Assembly: GCF_000173735.1 (NCBI RefSeq) | Contig: NZ_ACCB01000029.1 | Coordinates: 1-58,215, forward strand | DNA from: Yersinia aldovae ATCC 35236 | GTDB lineage: Bacteria > Pseudomonadota > Gammaproteobacteria > Enterobacterales > Enterobacteriaceae | Reading direction: 5' to 3' | Length of the DNA stretch: 58,215 nucleotides | Shown: one piece after another, positions 39,122 through 51,090 of the stretch | How the letters are laid out: each line of letters opens with the position of its first letter | Numbering within the stretch: the first letter of the stretch is position 1 | Program-made: the position numbers and the translations under genes | The notes under the pieces: generated by a model | Database searches by the model: none | The model's input: only the letters and a program-made list of their open reading frames with translations | Told to the model about the DNA's origin: nothing

Positions 39122-40492
39122 ATGGATAAGTCAACACTATTGGCAACACAAATACTTGCAGGGATTGGCGGTGAGGGAAATATTCTCAAACTTGAAAACT
39201 GCATGACGCGGGTGCGTATTGTGGTGAAAGATGAACAATTGCCCGATTTAGCCGCGCTAAAACAGCTAACAGGGGTGAAGGGTTACATCAAGCAGGGTGA
39301 CCAGCATCAGCTGATTGTCGGCCCTGGAGCAGCATCAAAAGTGGTTGATAGTATGCGTTCCCTGATAGGGAATCGGGCAGCGGACACCGTGGTTGCTCAG
39401 GATGATATCAGCCGTAATAAGGCGCAGGCCAAAGCCAAATATGCAGCCCCTATGAGCGCAGCCTTGAGGCAAGTGGCTAATATATTCATCCCAATTATCC
39501 CCGCATTTATTGCTTCAGGTTTGATTATGGGGATAGTTAACTTACTGAAACGACCTGATATCTCCGGTGATTTGGCATTGCAGTATCCAAATCTGCTAGG
39601 CCTGCTCGCCATCTTCGGTAGCGCTGTGTTTGCTATTATGAATATTCTGGTGGGGGTGAATGCGGCGAAAGTCTTCGGTGGCTCACCGGCGATGGGCGGA
39701 GTGATGGCCGGCATTCTGACCAGCCCGGCATTGGCGCAAATTACCTTATCCGGCGAGGCATTGCAGCCGGGGCGCGGCGGTGTCATTGCCGTCTTGTTGG
39801 TGGTGGTGCTGATGTGCTGGCTGGAGAAATGGCTACGCCAGCGCTTGCCAGAGTCCATCGAGCTTATTGTTAACCCATTGCTGACCACCTTGATAACCGC
39901 TTCACTGGCAATTGTAATTTTGCAGCCTCTGGGGGGCTATATCTCCGATGGGATTACCCACGGTGTCAATCTGGCCATTGATCACGGTGGGTTACTGGTT
40001 GGGGCGTTGCTATCCGGCCTCTTCCTGCCATTGGTATTGACCGGCTTGCATCAAGGGCTGGTACCTATTCATGTGGAGTTGGTTCAGGCACATGGATCTA
40101 ACCCGTTGCTACCAATACTGGCGATGGCAGGTGTTGGGCAGATTGGCGCGGCATTGGCCGTATTAATGAAAACCCGTAATAGCCGCTTGAGGAAGGTGAT
40201 TAAAGGGGCATTACCCGTCGGGGTATTAGGTATCGGTGAGCCACTGATTTTTGGTGTGACGCTGCCGCTGGGTAAACCGTTTATTGCCGCGTGTTTAGGC
40301 GGTGCGGTGGGCGGGGCGCTAATCAGTTATTGGAAAGTGGCGACAGTCATTACCTTTGGTATTTCGGGTTTGCCACTTGCGCTGACTATTATCACAGGCA
40401 AAGTGATGTTGTATTTAGTGGCGATGATTGTCACCATACTGGCAGGTTTTATATTCACCTGGCTTATGGGATTCAATGATCCTGAGGAGTGA
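39122..40492 (+). CDS. murP: MurNAc-specific PTS enzyme IIBC
   Basis: The 456-residue protein has an N-terminal IIB domain with the phosphorylated Cys in LENCMTRVRIVVKDE and a membrane IIC domain of about ten helices (IIPAFIASGLIMG, VLGIGEPLIFGVTLPLGKPF). It imports and phosphorylates MurNAc, giving the MurQ substrate. It lacks a IIA domain, which is normally borrowed from Crr. Confidence 0.93.
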   Translation: MDKSTLLATQILAGIGGEGNILKLENCMTRVRIVVKDEQLPDLAALKQLTGVKGYIKQGDQHQLIVGPGAASKVVDSMRSLIGNRAADTVVAQDDISRNKAQAKAKYAAPMSAALRQVANIFIPIIPAFIASGLIMGIVNLLKRPDISGDLALQYPNLLGLLAIFGSAVFAIMNILVGVNAAKVFGGSPAMGGVMAGILTSPALAQITLSGEALQPGRGGVIAVLLVVVLMCWLEKWLRQRLPESIELIVNPLLTTLITASLAIVILQPLGGYISDGITHGVNLAIDHGGLLVGALLSGLFLPLVLTGLHQGLVPIHVELVQAHGSNPLLPILAMAGVGQIGAALAVLMKTRNSRLRKVIKGALPVGVLGIGEPLIFGVTLPLGKPFIAACLGGAVGGALISYWKVATVITFGISGLPLALTIITGKVMLYLVAMIVTILAGFIFTWLMGFNDPEE

Positions 40493-40495
40493 TTT

Positions 40496-41155
40496 TTGAG
40501 CGTTGAGCAAGCTAAACCGCAATCAGAGCGTGCCAAACGGATTGTCTTTTTTGATTTAGACGGCACGCTGCACCAGCAGGATATGTTTGGCAGTTTTTTG
40601 CGTTTTCTGTTGCGCCATTTGCCACTGAATTTGTTGCTGGTAATCCCTGTACTGCCGGTTATTGGTTTAGGATTATTGGTCGGTGGGCGCTGCACCCGCT
40701 GGCCGATGAGCCTGCTGTTGTGGGCCATTACCTTCGGGCGGCGGGAAGCGCACCTGAAAGATTTAGAGTTGCGTTTCGTGAATGAATTCCGCCAGCAAGT
40801 AACCGCATTTCCAGTGGTGATGATGCGGTTACGTCAATATCTGGCAAGCGATGAGGCTGAAGTGTGGTTAATCACCGGTTCACCGCAACGGCTGGTGGAG
40901 CAGGTTTACCACGATTCAACCTTTATCCACCATTTGCGTTTGGTCGGCAGCCGCATGGCGCGGCGTAATGGCGGATGGGTGTTACCGCTGCGCTGCCTTG
41001 GGCCGGAAAAAGTGGTGCAATTGGAGCAACGTCTGGGGGCGCCGCTGAAACTCTACAGCGGCTACAGCGACAGTAAACAGGATAACCCGTTGCTATATTT
41101 CTGTGAGCACCGCTGGCGGGTGAGTAAAAATGGTGAATTACAGCAATTGGAATAA
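40496..41155 (+). CDS. pgpC: Phosphatidylglycerophosphatase C
   Basis: The 219-residue HAD-family membrane enzyme has FFDLDGTLHQQDMF (catalytic Asp pair), a hydrophobic stretch (LLLVIPVLPVIGLGLLVG), WLITGSPQ and a late GYSDSKQDNPLLYFCE. It dephosphorylates phosphatidylglycerophosphate. It starts at TTG 40496, four bases after murP, behind GAGGAG. Confidence 0.92.
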   Translation: MSVEQAKPQSERAKRIVFFDLDGTLHQQDMFGSFLRFLLRHLPLNLLLVIPVLPVIGLGLLVGGRCTRWPMSLLLWAITFGRREAHLKDLELRFVNEFRQQVTAFPVVMMRLRQYLASDEAEVWLITGSPQRLVEQVYHDSTFIHHLRLVGSRMARRNGGWVLPLRCLGPEKVVQLEQRLGAPLKLYSGYSDSKQDNPLLYFCEHRWRVSKNGELQQLE

Positions 41156-41198
41156 CAACAACGGCTGTGATTCACCTGGTTAATCGGCGGTTTGGGCC

Positions 41199-42248
41199 TT
41201 AATGAGTGAGGTCGTTGTCATGATGACCGAGCTGCCAGATCCGCTCTGCGTGGCGGCCCAGCAGCCACAAACTTACCCCCAGCAGCAGGAAGAAGATAGT
41301 TTTTGGCATCGCATCCCAGAAGAACTCAAAGAAGCGGGTATACAAGTTGATGGCGAGGAATGTCAGGCCAAAGCCACGTAACATGGCATCATCTTGCTTT
41401 AGCCCCAGCCAGATTGCCGCGCCAGCGGCGATGGCAAACAGTAAGCTCCAATGCAGTAGCTCTATCTGGCGCACTTGGTACCAGTGGTCCAGGTCACCGT
41501 AATTGCCGAAAATAGACAATATCCATAAGGCGATAAACAGGTAAAGTAGCCCCATAGCTTGTGAAACGCGGTCTAACCGGCGTTGCGCTAATTGAGGTTG
41601 CAGTGACAGTGCGGCTGCACAAAGCAGCAAGCCGAAAGCGATAAAGCGGATTGGGTAACTCATTCCCAGCCAGTAAGCGCCCCAACCGGATAAATAACCG
41701 GTTTCTGCCCCGAAGGCATTACCCAGCGACAGCAAGGCAAACAGCCATACCAACGGGGATCGGCCAAACCAGCCCACCAGGCCGTAGATAACCGTGCCGA
41801 GCAGCAATAATAGCGAGATACGGCCACTGCCATTATCCAGCCAGATACCCAACTGGCCGATGGCGGCTGCGGTCATTATCACACCGAGAAATAGCACCGC
41901 TTCATTACTGTACAATTTGCTGGGATTGCGCTGACGGCGACGAAAGCCCCACAGATAAAAGGCGGCAGCCAGTACGCCGGTGACTGCGACCCGTACCGGG
42001 GGATCGAAGCGGAAAAACTGGCTTATCCAGGCGAGCAAGAACGTATCCGCCATCAGGCTGCCAATGGCGATAATCAGTGATGCCAGTGCGGCAAGGAAGG
42101 CGTAACCGGCTAATCTGCGCCAGTCAAAAGGCTGAACATCAATATTTTGTAACAGGCGTTGGTGCTCTTCTTCAGGAATGACGCCCTCACTGGCCCATCC
42201 ATTCAGGGTCTTACGCACCACCGCGGCATTTTTCTTGCTGAGCTTCAT
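41199..42248 (-). CDS. DUF2157 multi-pass membrane protein
   Basis: The 349-residue protein has a short soluble N-terminus (LNGWASEGVIPEEEHQRLLQ) followed by about ten membrane helices, the DUF2157 layout. Function is unknown. It is convergent with pgpC and divergent from tadA. Confidence 0.75.
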   Translation of the reverse strand: MKLSKKNAAVVRKTLNGWASEGVIPEEEHQRLLQNIDVQPFDWRRLAGYAFLAALASLIIAIGSLMADTFLLAWISQFFRFDPPVRVAVTGVLAAAFYLWGFRRRQRNPSKLYSNEAVLFLGVIMTAAAIGQLGIWLDNGSGRISLLLLLGTVIYGLVGWFGRSPLVWLFALLSLGNAFGAETGYLSGWGAYWLGMSYPIRFIAFGLLLCAAALSLQPQLAQRRLDRVSQAMGLLYLFIALWILSIFGNYGDLDHWYQVRQIELLHWSLLFAIAAGAAIWLGLKQDDAMLRGFGLTFLAINLYTRFFEFFWDAMPKTIFFLLLGVSLWLLGRHAERIWQLGHHDNDLTH

Positions 42249-42381
42249 GTATTTGCCTTCTCATGTTTCTATCCTGGCGGAACATTAACCGATCATTATG
42301 AGCTGAGCTACCTTATAGTGAAATTAGAGGTTATAGCGCTTGCCGCTGGCTGTGTATAATGCACGCCGCAAAAGTATCTGA

Positions 42382-42900
<519 letters not shown>

Positions 42901-42954
42901 AACTCGCGCAGCGGGAAAACCCTGAACCGCGCGAGATGTAAGTAAAGATAAGTG

Positions 42955-44414
42955 CTAATTATTGATTGACCAACCTGGCTCGACGACCGGATAAGCTTTG
43001 CCCAGTTCAGCTTCAATCGCGGCACTTTGCGCTGCTTTCTTCTCTTTTCCTGTAAATATCCTACCAAACTGTCCTGATAACGGCGGATGTTCTCCACATA
43101 ATTATAGGCTTCATGACCGCGAGCATAGCCATAAGTGGTGCTGGGGTAGTAGCGCTTCTGACTTAACATCGGCAGGCGCATTTTGACGTCAACCCAACTA
43201 TCTGGATTACCGTTTTGATTTTTAGTCAGACGGCGGGCATCCAGCATGTGGCCATAACCGAGGTTGTAAGCGGCCAGTGCGAACCAGATTTTTTCATCTT
43301 CAGGAATGGTTTCCGGCATCTTTTTCATCAAACGCTGTAAATATGTGGAACCACCTTTGATACTCTCCTCGGGATCAACTCTGTCTTTAACCCCCAGGCC
43401 ACTGGCGGTTGCACGAGTCAGCATCATCAGGCCACGTACACCGGTAGGGGAAGTGGCTTGCGGATTCCAGTGCGATTCCTGATAGGCAATTGCCGCCAGT
43501 AAGCGCCAGTCAATTTCCCCGGCGTGCTTTTTGAACAGTGGCCGGAAAGTCGGCAGCACGTTATCGATGGCCGACAAGAAGGTTTTAGTGTCGACATAAT
43601 CAAAGCTACCCACATGGCCCAGATATTTTTCTTCCAACCGCGCCAGACTACCGTCTTCCACCATGTCACTATAGAAGTCGAGCATCGCGGCATACAGGCT
43701 GTCATCTACTCCTTGCTTGAAATACCAGGTGACCGGTTCTTCATCGGTGACATCAAAAGCCACCGCCAATTGTGGATGGACGCGCTGTAACAAGGCAATA
43801 GTTACCGAATCGCCGAGGGTGTAGTCGAGTTTGCCATCCGCGACCTGCTCCAGTAACTCTTTACCTGAGCGATCAACGGATGATCCCCATTTGAGATCAG
43901 GGTATTTGCTCTCTTTAAGCTGTTTCAATGCGGTCATGTGGGCAGAGCCGGAGGCCACCACCAACTGACCTTTCAGGTCGCTGAATGATTTTGGCCGTGG
44001 CGTTCCCAGCCGGTAGACCAACTGCTGCGAGACTGAATAGTAGGCAGGGCCGGTGCGCGCCCGGTTGAGGCGCTCACTATTATAGATAAGCCCGGCGGCC
44101 AGCATGTCGGCGTCATTGCTATCTAAGGCGTCAAACAAATCATCAATGTTATGACGAGGGGTGATAACCAGCTTAACCCCCAGATAGTCAGCAAAACGTT
44201 TTGCCAGCTCATAGTCAAGACCGGAAGGGCCATCCTTTCCGGTCGCATAGATCAGTGGAGAGCTGATGGTACTTACTCGCAGCTCGCCACGGGCTTTTAT
44301 TTGGTCAAGTTGCCCCTCCTGGCCATTACGCCAGGGAATATTGGGCCACAGTGCAAGGGCCAGAAGTAAGGCAACTAGACCAATGACAAAGTAATTTAAT
44401 TTTATGCGCGTCAA
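42955..44414 (-). CDS. mltF: Membrane-bound lytic transglycosylase F, frameshifted near its C-terminus
   Basis: The protein has an N-terminal anchor helix ([17 protein letters not shown]), a periplasmic SBP3-like domain, and a lytic transglycosylase domain with the catalytic Glu in [21 protein letters not shown] and AAYNLGYGH. It cleaves peptidoglycan. The start is TTG 44414 (MTRIKL in the family). After VGYLQEK the frame breaks at TTTT 43045-43048; one extra base gives [11 protein letters not shown]... ending at TAG 42955, the expected end. The unshifted frame would instead run into tadA to 42807. Confidence 0.92.
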
Positions 44415-44540
44415 ATAGTTATCTCTCGGCAGCGCTATTTTTGTGCTTGCAGGAAGCTAGATTCAACATGGTTAAATCCCCAGTGGAGTGGCATTTTGCG
44501 CAACAAAGCGTCAGTGTGCAACTTTATTGCGTGCTTATTT

Positions 44541-44666
44541 ATCCCCATCGCCCTTCAAGTTGCAGGCGTGTTGGCTGTGTTCAAATCTGCTCTGGGCAGA
44601 TTTGTCACGCGAATCATTTGTTTGCTGCCTTGCCGCCCACCGGTATCTCGACGTCACTTGGGTATA
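44541..44666. repeat. Degenerate Yersinia palindromic repeat upstream of purL
   Basis: CTTCAAGTTGCAGGCGTGTTGGCTG and CACGCGAATCATTT resemble the copies at 51660 and 55934, and the end is TTGGGTATAT. It lies in the 438-bp mltF-purL gap. Confidence 0.6.
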
Positions 44667-44724
44667 TCCAGTATTGGTATTCTCTCTATAACGACAATTT
44701 CTAACGCAATTATTAATAATAGCT

Positions 44725-44763
44725 ACGCAAACGGTTTCGTCGGAGCCATAGATTCACTATAAT
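44725..44763 (+). promoter_or_regulatory. PurR operator and promoter of purL
   Basis: ACGCAAACGGTTTCGT (44725-44740) is a perfect PurR box, overlapping the -35 position of a promoter whose -10 is TATAAT (44758-44763). Confidence 0.9.
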
Positions 44764-44852
44764 AGCGCGCGTTTTCCCCTGTTTTGCGTCAATGAATGCT
44801 GCGCCCAATGAAGTGCTGTTCCCGTCACTTCGAAGAGAGAGAAACTTAGATT

Positions 44853-47800
44853 ATGGAAATACTGCGTGGTTCGCCCGCTTTGTCGGCTTTTCGTATTACC
44901 AAACTGTTGTCCCGCTGCCAGGATGCTCATCTGCCAGTAGATGATATCTACGCTGAATATGTTCATTTTGCCGATGTTAGCGCACCACTGAGTGCTGATG
45001 AACACGCCAGACTCCAGCGGCTACTTAAATATGGGCCATCTCTCCCCGAACATGCGCCAGAAGGGCGTTTGCTGCTGATCACGCCAAGGCCGGGAACTAT
45101 CTCTCCGTGGTCTTCCAAAGCCACTGATATCGCTCATAACTGTGCATTGCCGCAGGTTCTGCGTCTGGAACGTGGTTTGGCCTTCTATATTCAAGGCCCG
45201 AATCTAAACGAAAGCCAATGGCAACAATTAGCCGCCTTACTGCATGACCGCATGATGGAAACGGTGTTTACCGATTTACAACAAGTAGCGCAGTTATTCT
45301 CTCATCACCAGCCCGCTCCGGTACAACGGGTGGATATTCTCGGGCAGGGCCGCAGTGCCCTGGCGCAGGCCAATAGTAAATTGGGCCTGGCACTGGCACC
45401 GGATGAAATAGACTATCTGCTGGCGGCCTTCACCGGTTTGGGGCGCAACCCAACCGATATTGAACTTTATATGTTCGCTCAGGCTAACTCTGAGCATTGC
45501 CGCCATAAAATCTTTAATGCAGATTGGGTCATTGATGGCGAAGTTCAAGCCAAGACGCTGTTTAAAATGATCAAAAACACCTTTGAACACACACCGGATT
45601 ACGTCTTGTCTGCTTATAAAGACAATGCAGCGGTGATGGAAGGTTCTCAGGTTGGCCGCTTCTATGCTGCGCCAGAAAACGGCGTGTATGGTTTTCATCA
45701 GGAGGCCGCACATATCCTGATGAAAGTGGAAACCCACAACCACCCGACGGCTATTTCACCGTGGCCAGGGGCTGCCACCGGTTCTGGTGGTGAAATTCGT
45801 GATGAGGGTGCCACCGGGCGCGGTGCTAAACCAAAAGCCGGTTTAGTCGGTTTCTCGGTTTCCAACCTGCGTATTCCGGGCTTTGAGCAGCCGTGGGAAG
45901 AGAATTTTGGTAAGCCAGACCGCATTGTGACCGCACTGGATATCATGACCGAAGGCCCATTGGGCGGCGCGGCATTTAACAATGAATTTGGTCGTCCGGC
46001 GTTGCTGGGTTACTTCCGTACTTATGAAGAGCGCGTAAACAGTCACAACGGCACTGAGCTACGTGGCTACCATAAGCCCATCATGTTGGCGGGCGGGATC
46101 GGTAATATCCGCGCTGATCATGTGCAAAAAGGCGAAATTACCGTAGGTGCCAAGCTGGTGGTACTCGGTGGCCCATCGATGAATATCGGTTTGGGCGGCG
46201 GTGCGGCTTCTTCTATGGCCTCCGGTCAGTCTGATGCAGATTTGGATTTTGCCTCGGTACAGCGCGATAACCCAGAGATGGAGCGGCGCTGTCAGGAAGT
46301 GATTGACCGCTGCTGGCAGTTGGGTGAGCACAACCCGATTCTGTTTATTCATGATGTGGGGGCCGGTGGTTTATCGAATGCCATGCCGGAACTGGTCAGT
46401 GATGGTGGCCGTGGTGGGCGCTTTGAACTGCGCGACATCCTTAACGACGAACCGGGCATGAGCCCGCTGGAAGTGTGGTGTAACGAATCTCAAGAGCGCT
46501 ATGTCATGGCCATTGCCCCGGCACAGATGGCGCAGTTTGATGAGATTTGCCGCCGCGAGCGTGCGCCATACGCCGTCATTGGTGAAGCGACTGAAGAGCA
46601 GCATTTGACGGTGAACGACCGCCATTTCGACAACCAACCGATCGATATGCCGCTGGATGTCCTGCTGGGCAAAACGCCAAAAATGCTGCGTGACGTGAGT
46701 CGCTTGCAAGCGCAGGGCGAAGTGCTGCAACGGGCTGATATCAGTATCGCTGATGCGGTTAAGCGGATTATGCATTTGCCTGCGGTGGCCGAGAAGACCT
46801 TCCTGATCACCATTGGCGACCGTAGCGTAACCGGTATGGTGACCCGTGACCAGATGGTTGGCCCGTGGCAAATTCCGGTGGCCGACTGTGCGGTGACCAG
46901 CGCCAGCCTCGACAGCTATTATGGTGAAGCGATGTCGCTGGGTGAACGTGCGCCAGTCGCCTTGCTGGACTTTGCTGCCTCTGCTCGTCTGGCGGTTGGC
47001 GAAGCACTGACCAACATCGCGGCCACCCAAATTGGTGAACTGAAACGCATTAAACTGTCTGCCAACTGGATGTCTGCCGCAGGTCACCCAGGTGAAGATG
47101 CCGGTTTGTATGATGCGGTGCGTGCGGTAGGTGAAGAGCTGTGTCCGGCACTGGAAATTACCATTCCAGTGGGCAAAGATTCTATGTCGATGAAAACCCG
47201 CTGGCAGGAAGGTAATGAGCAGCGCGAGATGACCTCGCCGCTCTCCTTGGTGATCACGGCCTTTGCCCGTGTTGAAGATGTTCGCCATACCGTAACACCG
47301 CAATTGCGCACTGATATGGGTGATAACGCGCTGTTACTGATTGATCTGGGCGCGGGCCACAATGCACTGGGGGCTACGGCGTTGACTCAGGTTTATCGTC
47401 AGTTAGGGGATAAACCGGCGGATGTGCGGGATGTGAAACAACTGGCTGGCTTCTTCAACGCCATGCAACATTTAGTGGCCAGTCAGTCGCTGTTGGCCTA
47501 TCACGACCGCTCTGACGGCGGCTTGTTGGTCACACTGGCTGAAATGGCTTTTGCCGGCCATTGTGGTGTGGATATCGATATTCAATCTTTGGGTAACGAT
47601 GCGCTGGCTACCTTGTTCAACGAAGAGTTGGGTGCCGTCATTCAGGTGCGTGCCGGGCAGCGTGGCGAGGTAGAGCAACTGTTGGCCGACCACGGTTTAG
47701 CAAATTGCGTTCACTATCTGGGCCACGCTGTTGAAGGTGATGTCTTTGATATCCGCAGTGGCACTGAGGCGATATACAGCGAAAAACGCAGTACCCTGCG

Positions 47801-48743
47801 CTTGTGGTGGGCTGAAACCACTTGGCAGATGCAGCGTCTGCGCGATAACCCGGATTGTGCCGATCAAGAGCATCAGGCGAAACAGGATGAACGCGATCCT
47901 GGCTTAAATGTGAAACTGACCTTTGACCCGTCACAAGACATTGCCGCACCTTATATTATCAAGCAGGTTCGGCCAAAAGTGGCAGTGCTGCGTGAGCAAG
48001 GGGTGAACTCCCACGTTGAGATGGCTGCTGCCTTCCACCGCGCTGGTTTTGATGCGGTTGATGTACATATGAGCGACTTGCTGGCAGGGCGCACTGATTT
48101 GCAATCCTTCCAAACGCTGGTGGCTTGCGGCGGTTTCTCCTACGGTGACGTGTTGGGTGCGGGCGAAGGTTGGGCGAAATCCATTTTGTTCAACGACCGT
48201 GTGCGTGATGAGTTCAACGCTTTCTTCCATCGCCCTGAAACACTGGCGTTGGGTGTTTGTAATGGCTGCCAGATGATGTCTAATCTGCGCGAGCTTATTC
48301 CGGGTGCTGAGCACTGGCCACGCTTTGTCCGTAACCTGTCAGACCGCTTTGAAGCGCGTTTCAGTTTGGTTGAAGTGGCAAACAACCCATCACTGTTTAT
48401 GCAGGATATGATTGGTTCACGGATGCCAATTGCGGTTTCACATGGTGAAGGGCGGGTTGAAGTGCGTGATGCTGCACATCTGGCGACATTGGAGCAGAAC
48501 AATCTGGTGGCGCTGCGCTTTGTCAATAACTACGGTGTGGTCACAGATCAGTACCCAGCTAACCCGAATGGTTCCGCTAACGGTATTACGGCGGTCACCA
48601 GTGCCAGTGGACGAGCTACGGTAATGATGCCGCACCCTGAGCGCGTCTTCCGTACTGTCAGTAACTCATGGCATCCAGAAGAGTGGGGCGAGGATAGCCC
48701 GTGGATGCGCATGTTCCGTAATGCGCGCAAGCAATTAGGGTAA
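44853..48743 (+). CDS. purL: Phosphoribosylformylglycinamidine synthase
   Basis: The 1296-residue enzyme matches the length of large PurL. It has the FGAM synthase motifs ([18 protein letters not shown]-type loop, [27 protein letters not shown]) and a C-terminal glutaminase with [20 protein letters not shown] and catalytic Cys in [10 protein letters not shown]. It makes FGAM from FGAR, glutamine and ATP in purine synthesis. PurR box upstream. Confidence 0.98.
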   Translation: MEILRGSPALSAFRITKLLSRCQDAHLPVDDIYAEYVHFADVSAPLSADEHARLQRLLKYGPSLPEHAPEGRLLLITPRPGTISPWSSKATDIAHNCALPQVLRLERGLAFYIQGPNLNESQWQQLAALLHDRMMETVFTDLQQVAQLFSHHQPAPVQRVDILGQGRSALAQANSKLGLALAPDEIDYLLAAFTGLGRNPTDIELYMFAQANSEHCRHKIFNADWVIDGEVQAKTLFKMIKNTFEHTPDYVLSAYKDNAAVMEGSQVGRFYAAPENGVYGFHQEAAHILMKVETHNHPTAISPWPGAATGSGGEIRDEGATGRGAKPKAGLVGFSVSNLRIPGFEQPWEENFGKPDRIVTALDIMTEGPLGGAAFNNEFGRPALLGYFRTYEERVNSHNGTELRGYHKPIMLAGGIGNIRADHVQKGEITVGAKLVVLGGPSMNIGLGGGAASSMASGQSDADLDFASVQRDNPEMERRCQEVIDRCWQLGEHNPILFIHDVGAGGLSNAMPELVSDGGRGGRFELRDILNDEPGMSPLEVWCNESQERYVMAIAPAQMAQFDEICRRERAPYAVIGEATEEQHLTVNDRHFDNQPIDMPLDVLLGKTPKMLRDVSRLQAQGEVLQRADISIADAVKRIMHLPAVAEKTFLITIGDRSVTGMVTRDQMVGPWQIPVADCAVTSASLDSYYGEAMSLGERAPVALLDFAASARLAVGEALTNIAATQIGELKRIKLSANWMSAAGHPGEDAGLYDAVRAVGEELCPALEITIPVGKDSMSMKTRWQEGNEQREMTSPLSLVITAFARVEDVRHTVTPQLRTDMGDNALLLIDLGAGHNALGATALTQVYRQLGDKPADVRDVKQLAGFFNAMQHLVASQSLLAYHDRSDGGLLVTLAEMAFAGHCGVDIDIQSLGNDALATLFNEELGAVIQVRAGQRGEVEQLLADHGLANCVHYLGHAVEGDVFDIRSGTEAIYSEKRSTLRLWWAETTWQMQRLRDNPDCADQEHQAKQDERDPGLNVKLTFDPSQDIAAPYIIKQVRPKVAVLREQGVNSHVEMAAAFHRAGFDAVDVHMSDLLAGRTDLQSFQTLVACGGFSYGDVLGAGEGWAKSILFNDRVRDEFNAFFHRPETLALGVCNGCQMMSNLRELIPGAEHWPRFVRNLSDRFEARFSLVEVANNPSLFMQDMIGSRMPIAVSHGEGRVEVRDAAHLATLEQNNLVALRFVNNYGVVTDQYPANPNGSANGITAVTSASGRATVMMPHPERVFRTVSNSWHPEEWGEDSPWMRMFRNARKQLG

Positions 48744-48762
48744 ATTGATTGGTTTTGAGTAT

Positions 48763-48797
48763 GAAGGAGGGGCATCAATTGATGCTCCTTTTTTATT
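48763..48797 (+). terminator. Terminator after purL
   Basis: AAGGAG...CATC pairs with GATGCTCCTT around AATT, with a small bulge, followed by TTTTTATTT. Confidence 0.8.
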
Positions 48798-49260
48798 TAC
48801 GTCACGCACTGAAATAAATTTCCACTCTCAAATGAATAGACAGTGCAGATACTGCTGTTTTCTTTAACACTACTTATCATCCGAATGACTTGATAAATAC
48901 CCTACATAATTTATTAACCGTTTTGCGGATAATTCTATTAATAAATATGGAAAGGGAAGGGGTTATTGCGGGGATAGCAGGAATAAAAAGACCGGGTTAC
49001 AAATAGGTTTCTGATGTGATTTTTGTCCTTTTAAGCGGATTTTAAAACCAAAAAACTGACTCACCAACTTGTACCTTAATACAGCAAAACACTGAGTTAT
49101 GTGCTTTACTCAGAGTAGTCATTGTATTTACTGCGGTTACGATAAGTATTTAGAATTTTTGGTTACCGTTACCGCCATTTTCAGTACGTTACCAATACAC
49201 AATTTCTATTTTACGCGCCGAATCTGCGCAGTAAAAGCCAAAAAGGAAGGTTGTATTATC
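48798..49260. other. Gap upstream of pfkB with no gene seen
   Basis: An AT-rich stretch with no convincing ORF. The frame of pfkB is open from 49099 but family comparison puts the start at 49261, behind AAGGAAGG. It should contain the pfkB promoter, not identified. Confidence 0.5.
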
Positions 49261-50214
49261 ATGACTCAGATTTTCACATTAACCTTATCCCCTTCGTTAG
49301 ACAGTGCGACGACGACTCCTAAAATCTACCCTGAAGGAAAGCTACGCTGTACGGCACCTATTTTTGAACCCGGAGGGGGAGGAATTAATGTCGCACGCGC
49401 GGTTGTCTATCTGGGGGGGCAAGCAAATGCAATTTTTCCTATTGGCGGCCCGACCGGAGAATACCTGAAAGAATTGCTTGATAGAGAAGGTATTCATACA
49501 GAAACGCTGAAAACGCAAGATTGGACACGACAGAACATGCATGTCCACGTAAACAATAGTGGTGAACAATATCGTTTTGTTATGCCAGGGGCACGACTCA
49601 GTGATGACGAGTTTGATCTGCTGGTGCTGCAAGTATGCAACATCCCCTCAGGATCGATTCTGGTAATCAGTGGCAGCTTGCCGCCAGGTACGGCTATTGA
49701 GAAATTAACTCACCTGGTTCGGCAGGCTCAAGCGATGGGACTGCAATGTATTATTGATAGTTCAGGCGATGCATTAAAAGCCAGCTTGGATTTGGGCGGG
49801 CTGGCATTGGTAAAACCTAATCAAAACGAGCTATCGACTCTTATCGGGCGGGCATTGGAGCACCCCGATGATGTACGCAGTGCTGCTATGGAGTTGGTCA
49901 AACGCGGTGCTGCTGAGCGGGTCGTGGTATCGCTTGGGCCACAGGGGGCGCTGGCCGTCGATCGTGATAATTGTGTACAAATAGTGCCTCCGCCGGTGAA
50001 AAAAATGAGTACCGTTGGCGCTGGGGACAGCATGGTTGGTGCGATGACACTGAAACTGGCAAATGGCGCAGATCTGCTGGATATAGTCCGTTTTGGCGTT
50101 GCAGCCGGTAGTGCTGCGACACTGAATCTGGGCACTCGCCTGTGTTCATTGGAGGATACTCAACGGTTGTATGATTATATTTGCAAGAGTTTGAATCATC
50201 CTGTTCGTGGGTGA
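49261..50214 (+). CDS. pfkB: 6-phosphofructokinase isozyme II
   Basis: The 317-residue ribokinase-fold sugar kinase has TLTLSPSLDSATTTPKIYPEGKL-like start, PGGGGINVARA, DWTRQNMHVHV and the catalytic TVGAGDSMVGAM. It is closely similar to E. coli PfkB throughout, not to FruK. It phosphorylates fructose 6-phosphate. The start at 49261 matches that family; the upstream extension does not. Confidence 0.93.
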   Translation: MTQIFTLTLSPSLDSATTTPKIYPEGKLRCTAPIFEPGGGGINVARAVVYLGGQANAIFPIGGPTGEYLKELLDREGIHTETLKTQDWTRQNMHVHVNNSGEQYRFVMPGARLSDDEFDLLVLQVCNIPSGSILVISGSLPPGTAIEKLTHLVRQAQAMGLQCIIDSSGDALKASLDLGGLALVKPNQNELSTLIGRALEHPDDVRSAAMELVKRGAAERVVVSLGPQGALAVDRDNCVQIVPPPVKKMSTVGAGDSMVGAMTLKLANGADLLDIVRFGVAAGSAATLNLGTRLCSLEDTQRLYDYICKSLNHPVRG

Positions 50215-50312
50215 TTCAGCTATGCGAAACATCTGAAAGAGCAGGGTTGGAATCGTCTGTCGTTGCTTAGGTTCTTAATATACACCCGCCATTATGAGTT
50301 TTTGAGTGTGAT

Positions 50313-50340
50313 AGGGGGTATCGGTTAGCACCCCCTTTTT
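50313..50340 (+). terminator. Terminator after pfkB
   Basis: AGGGGGT (50313-50319) pairs with ACCCCCT (50330-50336), followed by TTTT. Confidence 0.85.
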
Positions 50341-50357
50341 ACATGCAATTTTAGCTA

Positions 50358-50804
50358 TTATTTGAATATGAGAGGATAAGTCTTTCTCGTTGATACTTTT
50401 TCATTGTTATAAACTTCTATCACCAAAACATAATCTCCGGCTATCATATTTTCCAGATCTAAGGCGATGTTTTTGGAAGAATGATTACTGAATCCAGAGA
50501 CTTCATGGTAAATAATGTTTTCATCATTTATTACATGAACATAATAACTGACAAGTTCAGTTGAGTTTAGGGTGAAAGAAATATAGCTCTCGCCATTGGT
50601 CAGCCGATAGCTATATTGCAGGTTGCTCACTTCAAATTGAGGCGGGTTGGCACTTTCCGGGGTGTGGATATAATCTATCTTTTGTACCCTTTGTGGCACA
50701 TGGCTTGGCGGTATTGATAATAGATTTTTTGCAGCAGGTATACTCTGGATATTCATTAAGAAAATCAGTATTGCTGCGATGAGTGTTTTATTTATTTTCC
50801 TCAT
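50358..50804 (-). CDS. Small secreted protein of unknown function
   Basis: The 148-residue protein has a signal peptide (KTLIAAILIFLMNIQSIPAA) and a mature part predicted as beta-rich (SYRLTNGESYISFTL, VSYYVHVINDENIIYHEVSG, AGDYVLVIEVYNNEKV), suggesting an Ig-like or C2-like fold. GAGG precedes the ATG. I recognise no family. It is convergent with pfkB. Confidence 0.65.
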   Translation of the reverse strand: MRKINKTLIAAILIFLMNIQSIPAAKNLLSIPPSHVPQRVQKIDYIHTPESANPPQFEVSNLQYSYRLTNGESYISFTLNSTELVSYYVHVINDENIIYHEVSGFSNHSSKNIALDLENMIAGDYVLVIEVYNNEKVSTRKTYPLIFK

Positions 50805-51090
50805 ATTAACCTCGATATATTTTTAACGTACCGTTGGTCACTATCCGTTAGCTTCAAAAGTGAAATAATTTAATGTCATAGGTTTTACTCGCACTTTGGT
50901 GGTTTCTCATGGGGAGCCGAGGACAAGAATCAGCATGACTTATTTGTAATAATGATGAAATCTCATAATTTATGGCGTGATAATGATTTCAACGACATCG
51001 CTATGCAGTGATGTGTTGAGAGGGGTAAATGGATAAAAGGTGGCATGGTTATAATTTTAACTTTTTGATTTTACTGGTTTTTATTTAAAG

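Noticed and set aside
42903-42935. CTCGCGC/GCGCGAG inverted repeat between tadA and mltF as a terminator
   Set aside because: Convergent position is suitable, but no T run follows on either strand and the loop is long; not called.
44441-44762. Three overlapping short ORFs upstream of purL
   Set aside because: They lie in the palindromic repeat and the PurR-controlled promoter, and have no coding features.
46371-47303. 310-codon ORF antisense to purL
   Set aside because: Shadow of the purL coding frame; composition rich in His, Arg and Gln, as expected for reverse frames.
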